Assembly: GCF_902729445.1 (NCBI RefSeq)
Contig: NZ_CACVCE010000072.1
Coordinates: 62,001 to 126,000, forward strand
DNA: 64,000 nucleotides
From: Magnetospirillum sp902729445
GTDB lineage: Bacteria; Pseudomonadota; Alphaproteobacteria; Rhodospirillales; Magnetospirillaceae
Direction: 5' to 3'
Both the position numbers and the translations under genes were made by a program. Below the pieces are notes generated by a model. That model was not told where the DNA came from. It saw nothing but the letters and a program-made list of their open reading frames with translations, and made no database searches. Of this stretch, positions 27,778-35,964 are shown piece by piece; the first letter of the stretch is position 1, and every line of letters starts with the position of its first letter.

Positions 27778-28350
27778 ATGCCCCAGCCCGACCATATCGT
27801 CCGCGTCGCCCTGCCCGACCCGGCCGCCTATGATGCCGACACCCAAAAATACTTTGCCAAGTGCAAGGAAAAGCTGGGTCTGGTTCCCAACGTGCTGACC
27901 GCCTTCACCGGCCGGCCGGCCAAGCTTGGCACCTTCTCGCGCTTTTATAACGAGCTGATGCTGGGCGAATCGGGCCTGAGCAAGCTGGACCGCGAGATGA
28001 TCGCCGTCGTCGTGTCGTCGGCCAACCGCTGCTATTACTGCCTGGTGGCGCACGGCCTGGCGGTGCGCGCCCTGTCGGGCGACCCCGAACTGGGCGAGAT
28101 GATGGTGATGAACTACCGCGTCGCCGAACTGGATGCCCGCACCCGCGCCATGCTGGATTTCGCCTGGAAGCTGACCGAGACCCCGCGCGAGGTGGACCAG
28201 GCCGACCGCGATGGTTTGCGGGCGGTGGGATTTTCCGACGACGACATTTTCGATATCTGCGACGTGGTCGGCTTCTTCAACTACACCAACCGCCTGGCCC
28301 ACGGCCTGGACATGATCCCCAACCGCGACTACCACGCCAAGGATCGCTAA
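27778..28350 (+). CDS. AhpD-like/peroxidase-related protein (carboxymuconolactone decarboxylase fold)
   Basis: A 190-residue helical protein with the CMD/AhpD core LDREMIAVVVSSANRCYYCLVAHGLAVR. The C-x-x-C pair and downstream His are the redox centre expected for alkylhydroperoxidase-type activity, and the C-terminal DVVGFFNYTNRLAHGLDM matches the uncharacterised peroxidase-related subfamily. It is the last gene of the long plus-strand run, 1 bp after the thioesterase gene, and meets the convergent GNAT gene 15 bp later. Function in the pathway is unknown; protection from peroxide is plausible. Confidence 0.83.
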   Translation: MPQPDHIVRVALPDPAAYDADTQKYFAKCKEKLGLVPNVLTAFTGRPAKLGTFSRFYNELMLGESGLSKLDREMIAVVVSSANRCYYCLVAHGLAVRALSGDPELGEMMVMNYRVAELDARTRAMLDFAWKLTETPREVDQADRDGLRAVGFSDDDIFDICDVVGFFNYTNRLAHGLDMIPNRDYHAKDR

Positions 28351-28365
28351 CCGCCCTCGCCGCCA

Positions 28366-28833
28366 TCACAACCGCCCGACCAGATCCTTGCCGATGATGT
28401 CGGCTACGATTCCGGCGTCTTGCCACAGCGCCAGGTCCCCGTCCGCGGCGGTGGTCGCGACCTGGCGCAGACCCAGCTTGCGGGCCAGACCGAACAAAGC
28501 GGCCACGGTTGCGGTCCGCCGGTCCTGGTATCCGCTGGCCAGGAACCAGCCGATCCGGGCGGTGCCGGCTTCGACATTGATGCGCGACAAGGTGGCGCCG
28601 CCGATCACCCGTCCCGCGTCATCGACCACCGCGTGATAGCGGGCGGCGCGCGCCAGGCACCAATCGCGGGTGAAGGCCAGCACGTGCTCGGCGGTCTCTG
28701 GCGGCTGACCAGCCGGCACTTTCATGCCCGGGGGCAATCCGTCATCATGATTGAGAATGTCCGCCATGGCGGCGGCCAGCCGCAGGGAATCGGGCGAATC
28801 GGGGTCGGGGGCCAGACGGACCAGGGTCGGCAT
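28366..28833 (-). CDS. GNAT-family N-acetyltransferase-like protein
   Basis: A 155-residue protein whose middle (VVDDAGRVIGGATLSRINVEAGTARIGWFLASGYQDRRTATVAALFGLARKLGLRQVATTA) follows the GNAT beta4-alpha3 layout. The canonical acetyl-CoA loop Q/RxxGxG/A is weak (GYQDRRT). It starts 3 bp after the stop of the DUF2478 gene, so it is the third gene of a paaX-like/DUF2478/GNAT operon. The acceptor is unknown, and the family call is moderate. Confidence 0.65.
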   Translation of the reverse strand: MPTLVRLAPDPDSPDSLRLAAAMADILNHDDGLPPGMKVPAGQPPETAEHVLAFTRDWCLARAARYHAVVDDAGRVIGGATLSRINVEAGTARIGWFLASGYQDRRTATVAALFGLARKLGLRQVATTAADGDLALWQDAGIVADIIGKDLVGRL

Positions 28834-28836
28834 CGC

Positions 28837-29319
28837 TCACTCCGAAAGATGGAACTCCAGCCACCATTGTTCCACGGACCGGCGCTCGGGCGCCAGCACC
28901 GTGCCCAGTCCGCCGGTGAAATCCAGCCAGCGGGCCAGGTTGGCCAGGTCCAGCAGGGTCAGCAGCGGAATGCCCGCCGCCATCACCGCCAGCATCTCGG
29001 CGGCCAGGCCTTGACCGTGCGCCTCCAGCTTGCCGAAGCGGTTGACCACCACCAGATCGGCGCCGTGGGCGATGGCGGCGCGCAAGGTCTCGGACGCCTC
29101 GGCGACGCCTCGGGGATCGACCCGGCAGGATTTCGAGCCCGTCCCCAGATTCTGCAGGATGGGAAAGCTTTGACCGCTGGCCAGATCGACCAGCCGGCCG
29201 CCCGGCTTCTGGATCAGGCCCCGGACCGCCACGCCGCGCCCCGCCAATTCATGGGCGAACGACGCCAACAGCGCCGCCGCCCCCGGTCCCTGGCGGATGG
29301 CGGCGATGGGCGCATTCAT
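28837..29319 (-). CDS. DUF2478 family protein (predicted molybdenum-linked NTPase-like)
   Basis: A 160-residue protein resembling DUF2478, a family often encoded beside molybdate transporters or molybdoenzymes. Visible conserved parts are the N-terminal IAAIRQGPGAAALLASFAHEL (a degenerate P-loop position), a G-x-K-x-C-R-x-D-P stretch (SKSCRVDPRG), ADLVVVNRFGKLEAHGQG and a C-terminal WLDFTGG. The family's biochemistry is not established. Here it lies next to an operon encoding a molybdopterin enzyme and FdhD, so a role in molybdenum handling is a reasonable guess. It starts 11 bp after the PaaX-like stop. Confidence 0.7.
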   Translation of the reverse strand: MNAPIAAIRQGPGAAALLASFAHELAGRGVAVRGLIQKPGGRLVDLASGQSFPILQNLGTGSKSCRVDPRGVAEASETLRAAIAHGADLVVVNRFGKLEAHGQGLAAEMLAVMAAGIPLLTLLDLANLARWLDFTGGLGTVLAPERRSVEQWWLEFHLSE

Positions 29320-29330
29320 GGCCCCGTCCC

Positions 29331-30251
29331 CTACAGGCCGCCGAAACGGGCGTAATAGCTGGGATGGGCCTCGGGCACCGGACCTTCGGCGGTTTCCAGC
29401 ACCGCCATCAGGTGCTGTTCGGCCGGGGCCTGGACCAGGCGATAAAGATTGCGGCACAGCTGGCGGGCGGCGGTACCGGGCCAGTCGGCCCCCAACAATT
29501 CGTCGGGCAGCATCGGGTCGCGCAGCAGGGCCCGGCGATAGCCGTGCATCAGCAGCGTGCGCACCACGAAGCAGGTCTGCGGATCAAGGTCGGGATCGTC
29601 CTTCAACGACTGCCACACCGGCCGGAAGGTTTCCAGGAACTCGGTGTAATCGGCGGCCAGGCGGTCCAAGTCCCAGCACGAGCGGATGATGTCGCCCAGG
29701 CCTTCCGAGGCGGTCAAGGCCAAGGTTTCCGCCCGCATCACCACCGCATTGCGGGCCGCCGGCGAATCCGCCAGCAACAAGCGCAGCGCGGTTTCATCGG
29801 GATCGGGGTGGATCTTGATTCCGGGCGCCAACTGGCCGAAGCCCAGCCAGCCCAGGTCACGGCGCAGGGCCTCGCGGTCCTCGCCGGCCGGCACCGCGCC
29901 CGAGGTGATCACCAGGGTCCAGCGGCCGTCCCACGGCCGGGTCGATGGGCGATAGACCCGCTCGTGCGCCGCCTCGAAGCGGCGCCGGCCGCTCTCGGTC
30001 AGGCGATAATAGGATCGTCGGCCCAGCTGGCTGGACACCAGCCATTCTTCCTTCGACAGCCGGAACACCGAGGTCCGCACGATGCGCTCGTTCAAGCCCA
30101 GCGGCTCGACCAGGGAGATGACGCTGCCCAGCCAGGCATTGCCGCCGTGATGGGCGATGGCGTCGCCATAGACGGTAACGATCAGCGACTTCGCCTTCGG
30201 CTTCAGGCGGTCGAGCAATCGGGCGACGATGGCGGCTTGATCCTGGGTCAT
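29331..30251 (-). CDS. PaaX-family transcriptional repressor
   Basis: A 306-residue PaaX-type regulator, the normal family length. The N-terminal winged helix includes LIVTVYGDAIAHHGG, LGSVISLVEPLGLNERIVRTSVFRLSKEEWL and LGRRSYYRLTESGRRRF. The central domain has WDGRWTLVI and the C-terminus YRLVQAPAEQHL. PaaX represses phenylacetate genes and is released by phenylacetyl-CoA, which is also the substrate of the divergent padBCD enzyme. That makes it the likely repressor of that operon. Start ATG 30251 is the first that keeps only the conserved N-terminus. Confidence 0.88.
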   Translation of the reverse strand: MTQDQAAIVARLLDRLKPKAKSLIVTVYGDAIAHHGGNAWLGSVISLVEPLGLNERIVRTSVFRLSKEEWLVSSQLGRRSYYRLTESGRRRFEAAHERVYRPSTRPWDGRWTLVITSGAVPAGEDREALRRDLGWLGFGQLAPGIKIHPDPDETALRLLLADSPAARNAVVMRAETLALTASEGLGDIIRSCWDLDRLAADYTEFLETFRPVWQSLKDDPDLDPQTCFVVRTLLMHGYRRALLRDPMLPDELLGADWPGTAARQLCRNLYRLVQAPAEQHLMAVLETAEGPVPEAHPSYYARFGGL

Positions 30252-30342
30252 CAATAGGCCGGGTGGATGCGGGTCGGCGCACATCCTACCCACCGTTTCG
30301 CCCGGCGCAATCCCTCAAATTCCCGGCGGAATCGTCATTGCG

Positions 30343-30377
30343 ATACAGAATGATTGACCAGAAGCGCCATTCTGTAT
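30343..30377. promoter_or_regulatory. inverted-repeat operator in the paaX-like/padB intergenic region
   Basis: ATACAGAATG (30343-30352) and CATTCTGTAT (30368-30377) are perfect 10-bp inverted arms with a 15-bp spacer. It is the only strong dyad between the PaaX-like gene and padB. The arms contain GAATG/CATTC, near the TGATTC/GAATCA half-sites known for E. coli PaaX. Binding by the adjacent regulator is inference. Confidence 0.65.
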
Positions 30378-30382
30378 TATAT
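30354..30382 (+). promoter_or_regulatory. putative pad operon promoter inside the operator
   Basis: A -35 TTGACC (30354-30359) and a -10 TTATAT (30377-30382) are 17 bp apart; TATTAT at 30375-30380 is an alternative -10 with 15-bp spacing. The -35 falls in the operator spacer and the right operator arm fills the region up to the -10, so a bound repressor would exclude RNA polymerase. The remaining ~190 bp up to the padB ATG would be an untranslated leader. Confidence 0.5.
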
Positions 30383-30569
30383 TTCACTCAATGGCGCGAA
30401 CATGACGCCTGTGATAATGCGTCCGGGGAGGACGAAACGCCGTATTTCGTGGCGGTTACGCCGCGCCGGCCATACATCTCGGCTTCCCGATACGTTTTCG
30501 ACTCGTCTCTTGGGTCAGCAGCAACAAGAAGTGCGAAACCCCATGCCGCATTGCGGCAGGAGTCATCGG

Positions 30570-33332
30570 ATGAGCTTGAAGCAGAAAGCCGTGCCGGATT
30601 CGGTCACCTCGGTTCCGTCCTATTGCTATAATTGCGTCTCGGGGCCCGATCTGATGACCGTCCGGGTCGAGGATGGCGTCGCCACCGCCATCGCCCCCAA
30701 CCACGACGCCATCGGCATCCACCCGGCGCACGGGCGCCCCTGCGTCAAGGCCTATGGCCTGGTGCAGAAGACCTATAACCCCGACCGCGTGACGACCCCG
30801 ATGAGGCGGACCAACCCCAAGAAGGGCCGCCACGAGGATCCGGGGTTCGAGCCCATCTCGTGGGACGAGGCGCTGGACGCGGTGGCGGCCAAGCTTAAGG
30901 ACATCGAGGCCACCGGCAAGCTGGACGAGAATTCCATGCCGCGCGTCGCCGCCACCTTCGGCCATGGCGGCACCCCGGCCAGCTATATGGGCACCTTTCC
31001 GGCCTTCCTGGCCGCCTGGGGCGCCATCGATTTCAGCTTCGGCTCGGGCCAGGGCGTCAAATGCGTCCATTCCGAACATCTGTACGGCGAGTTCTGGCAT
31101 CGCGCCTTCACCGTCTGCGCCGACACCGTGCAGACCCGGCTGATCTTGTCGTTCGGCACCAATGTCGAGGTGTCGGGCGGCCCGTGCGCGGTGCGCCGCC
31201 ATGCCGACGCCCGCATCCGCGGCATCAAGCGCATCCAGGTCGAGCCCCATCTGTCGCCGACCGGGGCCTGCTCGGCCGAATGGGTGCCGATCCGTCCCAA
31301 GACCGACGCCGCCTTCATGCTGGCGATGGTCCACGTGCTGCTGCACGAGGCCAGGCGCGACCAGCTGGACCTGACCTTCCTGCGTGACCGCACCGCCTCG
31401 CCCTATCTGGTCGGCCCCGACGGCTGGTACCTGCGCGATCTTGAAAGCGGCAAGCCGCTGGTGTGGGACGAGGTTTGCGAACGTGCGGTGCCCCACGACA
31501 GCCCCGGCATCCGCCCGGCGCTGGACGGCACCTTCGAGGTGCGAAACGTCATCGCCCACGGTCCCGACGACGAACGCATCGCTTACGACCACGTCGCCGC
31601 CCGCTCGGCCTTCCAGGTGATGGGCGACACCATGCGCCCCTATACCCCGGAATGGGCGGCCGAGGTGTGCGACGTGCCGGCCGGCACCATTCGCCACGTC
31701 GCCACCGAGTTCCTGGACAATGCCTGCATCGGCGAGACCATCGTGGTGGGCGGGCGCACCCTGCCCTTCCGCCCGGTGGCGATCACGCTGGGCAAGACCG
31801 TCAATAACGGCTGGGGCGCGTTTGAATGCTGCTGGGCGCGCACCATGCTGGCCTGCCTGGTCGGAGCCCTGGAAGTGCCCGGCGGCACCCTGGGGACCAC
31901 GGTCCGGCTGAACCGCCCGCACGAGAACCGCCTGGCCTCGGTCAAGCCGGGCGAGGACGGCTTCATGGCCAACAAGCTGAACCCCACGGGCAAGGGGAAA
32001 TGGGCCGACAAGCCGACCGGGCGTAACGCCCACAAGCCGCTGATCCCCATCGTCGGCGATTCGTCGTGGGCCCAGGCCCTGGGGCCGACCCACCTGGCCT
32101 GGATGTTCCTGAAGGACGCGCCGAAGGAATGGGCCAAGCCCAACCCGCCCGATCTGTGGTTCGCCTTCCGCACCAATCCGGCCATCTCGTTCTGGGACAC
32201 CGACCAGATCATCGAGAACATGGCCAAGATGCCGTTCGTGGTGGCCTTCGCCTATACCATGGACGAAACCAACCACATGGCCGACATCTTGCTGCCCGAC
32301 GCCACCGATCTGGAAAGCACCCAGATCATCCGCGTCGGCGGCACCAAGTTCGTCGAGCAGCATTGGGAACATGCCGGCATCATCCTGCGCCAGCCGGCGG
32401 TCGAACCGCAAGGGCAGGCCCGTGACTTCACCTGGATCACCACCGAGATCTGCCGCCGCGCCGGCCTGCTGGAGGCCTATAACACCGCCATCAACCGGGG
32501 CGCCGCCCTGGTTCCCCTGAAGCGCGAGCATTACGACTATTCCCTGCCCATCGATCAGGTGCACGACGTCGATACCATCTGGGACGCAGTGTGTAAGGCC
32601 GCGACCCACGAGCTGACCGACGGCGCCGACGTCAAGGATCTGGCCTGGCTGAAGACCCACGGCCTGTTCGTGGTGCCCTTCGAGAAGAAGGACTGGTACC
32701 TGCTGCCGACCATGGAAGACCAGGGCCTGCGCTTCGAGATGCCCTATCAGGAACGGCTGCTGAAGGCCGGCATCGAGCTGGGCCGGCGCCTGCACGAACA
32801 CGACATCCATTGGTGGGACACCCAGCTCAAGGAATACCAGGCGCTGCCGACCTGGCACGACGTGCCGCACCATTGGCTGAAATCGACCCGCGACCTGGGC
32901 GGCCATCCCGACGATTACCCGTTCTGGGCGGTCACCACCAAATCGATGCCTTATACCACCGGCAATAATGCCGGCATCCCCTTGATGAACGAGGTGGCGC
33001 AGAACCTGCGCGGCCACGGCTCGGTGGTGATGAATGCCAAAGCCGCCAAGAAGCTGGGCATCAAGGCCGGCGACTGGGTCGAGGTGCGCTCGCCGATTTC
33101 CTTCACCCGAGGCAAGGCCGCCCTGGTCCAGGGCTGCCGCCCCGACACCATCGTCGTCCAGGGCCAGTACGCCCACTGGAAGACGCCTTACGCCAAGGAC
33201 CTGAACTTCCCGTCGCTCAACAAGGTGATCCCGCTGTCGATGGAACTGACCGACGCCACCGGATCGGGCGCCGATCTGGTCCGGGTGTCGGTGACCAAGG
33301 TCGACGGCCCGCTGGCGGAGGACGCCCGATGA
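30570..33332 (+). CDS. padB: phenylacetyl-CoA:acceptor oxidoreductase, molybdopterin subunit PadB
   Basis: A 920-residue molybdopterin oxidoreductase, the catalytic subunit expected to oxidise phenylacetyl-CoA to phenylglyoxylate in anaerobic phenylalanine/phenylacetate breakdown. The N-terminus has CYNCVSGPDLMTVRVEDGVAT then GRPCVKAYGLVQKTYNPDRV, as in PadB. FGTNVEVSGGP and the C-terminal MNAKAAKKLGIKAGDWVEVRSP (cofactor-binding domain) confirm the superfamily. Only three N-terminal cysteines line up; an Asp follows the CxxC pair where a cysteine is often found. No twin-arginine signal is seen. ATG 30570 follows AGGAG at 7 bases. The 3' end overlaps fdhD by ATGA. Confidence 0.82.
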   Translation: MSLKQKAVPDSVTSVPSYCYNCVSGPDLMTVRVEDGVATAIAPNHDAIGIHPAHGRPCVKAYGLVQKTYNPDRVTTPMRRTNPKKGRHEDPGFEPISWDEALDAVAAKLKDIEATGKLDENSMPRVAATFGHGGTPASYMGTFPAFLAAWGAIDFSFGSGQGVKCVHSEHLYGEFWHRAFTVCADTVQTRLILSFGTNVEVSGGPCAVRRHADARIRGIKRIQVEPHLSPTGACSAEWVPIRPKTDAAFMLAMVHVLLHEARRDQLDLTFLRDRTASPYLVGPDGWYLRDLESGKPLVWDEVCERAVPHDSPGIRPALDGTFEVRNVIAHGPDDERIAYDHVAARSAFQVMGDTMRPYTPEWAAEVCDVPAGTIRHVATEFLDNACIGETIVVGGRTLPFRPVAITLGKTVNNGWGAFECCWARTMLACLVGALEVPGGTLGTTVRLNRPHENRLASVKPGEDGFMANKLNPTGKGKWADKPTGRNAHKPLIPIVGDSSWAQALGPTHLAWMFLKDAPKEWAKPNPPDLWFAFRTNPAISFWDTDQIIENMAKMPFVVAFAYTMDETNHMADILLPDATDLESTQIIRVGGTKFVEQHWEHAGIILRQPAVEPQGQARDFTWITTEICRRAGLLEAYNTAINRGAALVPLKREHYDYSLPIDQVHDVDTIWDAVCKAATHELTDGADVKDLAWLKTHGLFVVPFEKKDWYLLPTMEDQGLRFEMPYQERLLKAGIELGRRLHEHDIHWWDTQLKEYQALPTWHDVPHHWLKSTRDLGGHPDDYPFWAVTTKSMPYTTGNNAGIPLMNEVAQNLRGHGSVVMNAKAAKKLGIKAGDWVEVRSPISFTRGKAALVQGCRPDTIVVQGQYAHWKTPYAKDLNFPSLNKVIPLSMELTDATGSGADLVRVSVTKVDGPLAEDAR

Positions 33333-34201
33333 TCAAGACCCGCATCGAGCGCCCCAGCCAGCCCCCCGCCTTTGGGCCCGAGCAGCCGGCCCCGACGCTG
33401 GCCTCGACCGATGTCGAGCGCTGGGCCGACGGCCGCCTGGAAGCCTGCCAGGATTGGGTGGCCGAAGAAGTGCCGGTCAGCCTGGAATATAACGGCCTCG
33501 CCCACGCGGTGATGCTGGCCAGCCCGGCCGATCTCGAGGATTTCGCCATCGGCTTCTCGCTGACCGAGGGGCTGGTCGATCACGTGCGCGACATCACCGA
33601 CATCGCCATCGAGACCGTGGAGCGGGGCATCCGCGTCCGCCTGGACATTACCGGGCGCTGCTTCGCCCGACTGAAGGAACGCCGCCGGTCGCTGGCCGGA
33701 CGCACCGGCTGCGGCCTGTGCGGCACCGACAGCCTGGATCAGGTGTTCCGTGACATCCGGCCGGTCGCCGCCGACACCTGTTTCCGGCCCGACCGGCTGG
33801 CGGTGGCGCTGAACCGGCTGGCCGCCCGTCAATCGCTGCAGGGCATGACCGGGGCGGCCCATGCCGCCGGCTGGATCGATGCCATGGGCCAATTGCACCA
33901 TGTGCGCGAGGATGTCGGCCGCCACAACGCCCTGGACAAGCTGGCGGGTGCCTTGGCCCAGGCCGGGCAGGATGCCGGCCAGGGCGCCATGCTGGTCACC
34001 AGCCGCGCCAGCTATGAGATGGTGCAAAAGGCCGCCGCCTCGGGGTGCGGCATGCTGGTGGCGGTGTCGGCCCCCACCGCCCTGGCCATCCGCACCGCGC
34101 TCGAGCTGAACGTCACCCTTGTCGGCTTCGCCCGCCAGGGCCGCCACACCGTCTATTCCCACGCCTGGCGCCTGCCGGCTGAACGGGGAGAAATTCGATG
34201 A
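33329..34201 (+). CDS. fdhD: FdhD, molybdenum-cofactor sulfurtransferase
   Basis: A 290-residue FdhD-family protein that passes sulfur from a cysteine desulfurase to bis-MGD cofactor before it enters a molybdoenzyme. GFSLTEGLV, the catalytic pair Cys128-x-x-Cys131 in RTGCGLCG, REDVGRHNALDKL and LVTSRASYEMVQKAAASGC are all present. It lies between padB and padC with ATGA overlaps at both ends, so it is translationally coupled to the enzyme subunits. No formate dehydrogenase gene is nearby, so a dedicated role in PadB maturation is likely (inference). Confidence 0.93.
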   Translation: MIKTRIERPSQPPAFGPEQPAPTLASTDVERWADGRLEACQDWVAEEVPVSLEYNGLAHAVMLASPADLEDFAIGFSLTEGLVDHVRDITDIAIETVERGIRVRLDITGRCFARLKERRRSLAGRTGCGLCGTDSLDQVFRDIRPVAADTCFRPDRLAVALNRLAARQSLQGMTGAAHAAGWIDAMGQLHHVREDVGRHNALDKLAGALAQAGQDAGQGAMLVTSRASYEMVQKAAASGCGMLVAVSAPTALAIRTALELNVTLVGFARQGRHTVYSHAWRLPAERGEIR

Positions 34202-34851
34202 CCCGCTATGTGATGGTCGCCGACCTGCGCCGGTGCGTCGGCTGCCAGACCTGCACCGCCGCCTGCAAGGAGAACAACGGCACTCCCGTCGGCGTGCAAT
34301 GGCGCCGCGTGCTGGACATCGAGGCCGGCGAATATCCCGACGTCAGCCGCGTCTTCCTGCCGACGGGGTGCAATCACTGCGACAAGCCGCCCTGCATGGA
34401 GGTGTGTCCCTCGACCGCGACGGGCAAGCGGGCCGACGGCCTGGTCACCATCGATTACGACCTGTGCATCGGCTGTTCGTACTGCATCATGGCCTGCCCC
34501 TACGACGCCCGTTTCAAGGTCGAGGATCTGGCCTATTCCTATGGCGAGGCCAATGCCGCCGACCAGGCCCGCAGCAATCCGGCCGAGTTCGATGGCGTGG
34601 TGTCGAAATGCACCTTCTGCATCGACCGCATCGATGCCGGCCTGGCCAAGGGCCTGGTGCCCGGCCGCGACATGGAGGCGACGCCGGCCTGCGTCCAGGG
34701 CTGCATCTCGGGCGCGCTGCGCTTCGGCGATCTGCACGACCCCGACAGCGACGTCTCGCAGCTGATCAAGACCAACAAATATTTCCGCCAACACGAGGAA
34801 GAGGGCACCGGCCCCGGCTTCTATTATCTTTGGGACAAGGGGGCACCATGA
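34198..34851 (+). CDS. padC: phenylacetyl-CoA:acceptor oxidoreductase, iron-sulfur subunit PadC
   Basis: A 217-residue four-cluster ferredoxin of the DmsB/NrfC type that carries electrons from PadB to the membrane subunit. The cysteine groups are CVGCQTCTAACKENN, CNHCDKPPCMEVCP, CIGCSYCIMACPYDARF and KCTFCIDRI with ACVQGC, together enough for four [4Fe-4S] clusters. No signal peptide is present, so it would act on the cytoplasmic face or be carried by a partner. It overlaps padD by ATGA. Confidence 0.88.
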   Translation: MTRYVMVADLRRCVGCQTCTAACKENNGTPVGVQWRRVLDIEAGEYPDVSRVFLPTGCNHCDKPPCMEVCPSTATGKRADGLVTIDYDLCIGCSYCIMACPYDARFKVEDLAYSYGEANAADQARSNPAEFDGVVSKCTFCIDRIDAGLAKGLVPGRDMEATPACVQGCISGALRFGDLHDPDSDVSQLIKTNKYFRQHEEEGTGPGFYYLWDKGAP

Positions 34852-35690
34852 AGCAGATGATCACCGCCAGGCTGCAGCGCTATTGGGATTTGCGCGCCGC
34901 GGCCAACTTCATCGGCGGCGGCACCGGCACCGGCTTGGTGGTCGCCTCGGGCCTGGGCTGGCTGTTGGGCCTGGACGTCACCATTCCGCTGCTGGCCGGC
35001 CTGGCCTTTGTCGGGCTGGGCCTGTCGATGGTGTGGCTGGAAATCGGCAAGCCATGGCGCGCGCTTCATGTGTTCTTCCATCCCCAGACCTCGTGGATGA
35101 CCCGGGAAGGCATCCTGGCGGCGCCGCTGATGGCGGCGGGCGCCGGGTTCTGGTGGTTCGACCAGCCGCTGCTGCTGGCGGTGGCGGTGTTCTTCGCCAT
35201 CGGCTTCGTCTATTGCCAGGCGCGAATCTTAAGGGCCGCCAAAGCCATTCCGGCCTGGTCGCATGTCCGCACCGTGCCGCTGATCTTGATGACGGCGGCG
35301 GCCGAGGGCACCGGCCTGTTCCTGGTGCTGGGCGAGCCGGCGCCGATGATGGTGTCGGCGGCCCTGGCCATGGCCATCGCCCGCGAGGCGGCGCGCGAGG
35401 CCTATCGCCAGGCCCTGAAGCGCGATCGTGCCCCCGAGGGCACGCTGGAATGGTTCGTTCGCCCCGAGGTCCGCGTGCTGCAGGCGATGCGCTGGGTGTC
35501 GATGGTGCTGTTGCTGGTGGGCGCCTTCGGCTCAGGCCCGGCGGCCATGGCCGGCGGTCTGCTGGCGGTGCTGACCGGCTGGGGCTTGAAGGTGATCATG
35601 GTCACCAAGGCGGCCTTCAACCGTGGCGCCCGGGTGCCGCGCACCCCGGTCCGCGGCCGCGATTCCAGCCGCCTGGTCCAGCCGCATTAG
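34848..35690 (+). CDS. padD: phenylacetyl-CoA:acceptor oxidoreductase, membrane anchor PadD (NrfD/DmsC-like)
   Basis: A 280-residue integral membrane protein with about eight hydrophobic helices, beginning after an amphipathic N-terminus (MKQMITARLQRYWDLRAAANFIGGG). The GLGLSMVWLEIGKPWRALHVFFHPQTSWMTRE stretch is characteristic of NrfD/DmsC-like quinone-reducing anchors. It would hand electrons from PadC to the quinone pool. It is the last gene of padB-fdhD-padC-padD. The C-terminal 20 residues are basic and cytosolic. Identity as PadD rests on the operon. Confidence 0.85.
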   Translation: MKQMITARLQRYWDLRAAANFIGGGTGTGLVVASGLGWLLGLDVTIPLLAGLAFVGLGLSMVWLEIGKPWRALHVFFHPQTSWMTREGILAAPLMAAGAGFWWFDQPLLLAVAVFFAIGFVYCQARILRAAKAIPAWSHVRTVPLILMTAAAEGTGLFLVLGEPAPMMVSAALAMAIAREAAREAYRQALKRDRAPEGTLEWFVRPEVRVLQAMRWVSMVLLLVGAFGSGPAAMAGGLLAVLTGWGLKVIMVTKAAFNRGARVPRTPVRGRDSSRLVQPH

Positions 35691-35728
35691 GGCACAGACG
35701 CAATCACACGGGGAACGCCATCTCGCCT

Positions 35729-35846
35729 CGCTCGTCATACCCGCGCTTGACGCGGGTATCCACGCGGTGCTGCCTGGCGCCCTGTTTCCAACGCCTTTCC
35801 TGCGGATTGACGTGGATGGCCGGGCCAAGCCCGGCCATGACGAGCG
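35729..35846. repeat. palindromic intergenic repeat, copy 1
   Basis: A ~118-bp element bounded by CGCTCGTCAT and its complement ATGACGAGCG. Inside are two GC-rich dyads, a GTCATACCCGCGCTTGACGC block and a GGCCGGGCCAAGCCCGGCC block. It belongs with copies at 62067-62151 and 62825-62893, which share the GTCAyrCCCGsrCTTGAyCCGGG pattern. The 21 bases from 35855 recur exactly beside copy 3. Confidence 0.65.
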
Positions 35847-35913
35847 GGGGCGTCTGAGCGGGCCCGGCCACGGGCCGCATTCATGCAATTGACCGCGCTC
35901 AAGGTTGAGTAAG

Positions 35914-35947
35914 ACGGGATCGGCGACATTCGGCCGGTCCCGTTTTT
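35914..35947 (+). terminator. rho-independent terminator before the cytochrome gene
   Basis: ACGGGATCGGC (35914-35924) pairs with GCCGGTCCCGT with one wobble pair, followed by TTTTT. It lies about 220 bp after padD and 18 bp before the cytochrome c start, so it probably ends pad transcripts; the cytochrome gene may then rely on read-through or on a leader containing this stem. Confidence 0.65.
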
Positions 35948-35964
35948 CGTTTCGAGGTACGGCA

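Noticed and set aside
30354..30569. In-frame upstream extension of padB by 72 codons
   Set aside because: It would start inside the promoter and operator, its residues look unlike PadB, and the ATG at 30570 has an AGGAG site at ideal spacing.
30456..33176. A 906-codon minus-strand frame opposite padB
   Set aside because: His/Gly/Asp-rich composition typical of an antisense shadow, no ribosome-binding site and no family motif, while padB on the other strand is fully supported.
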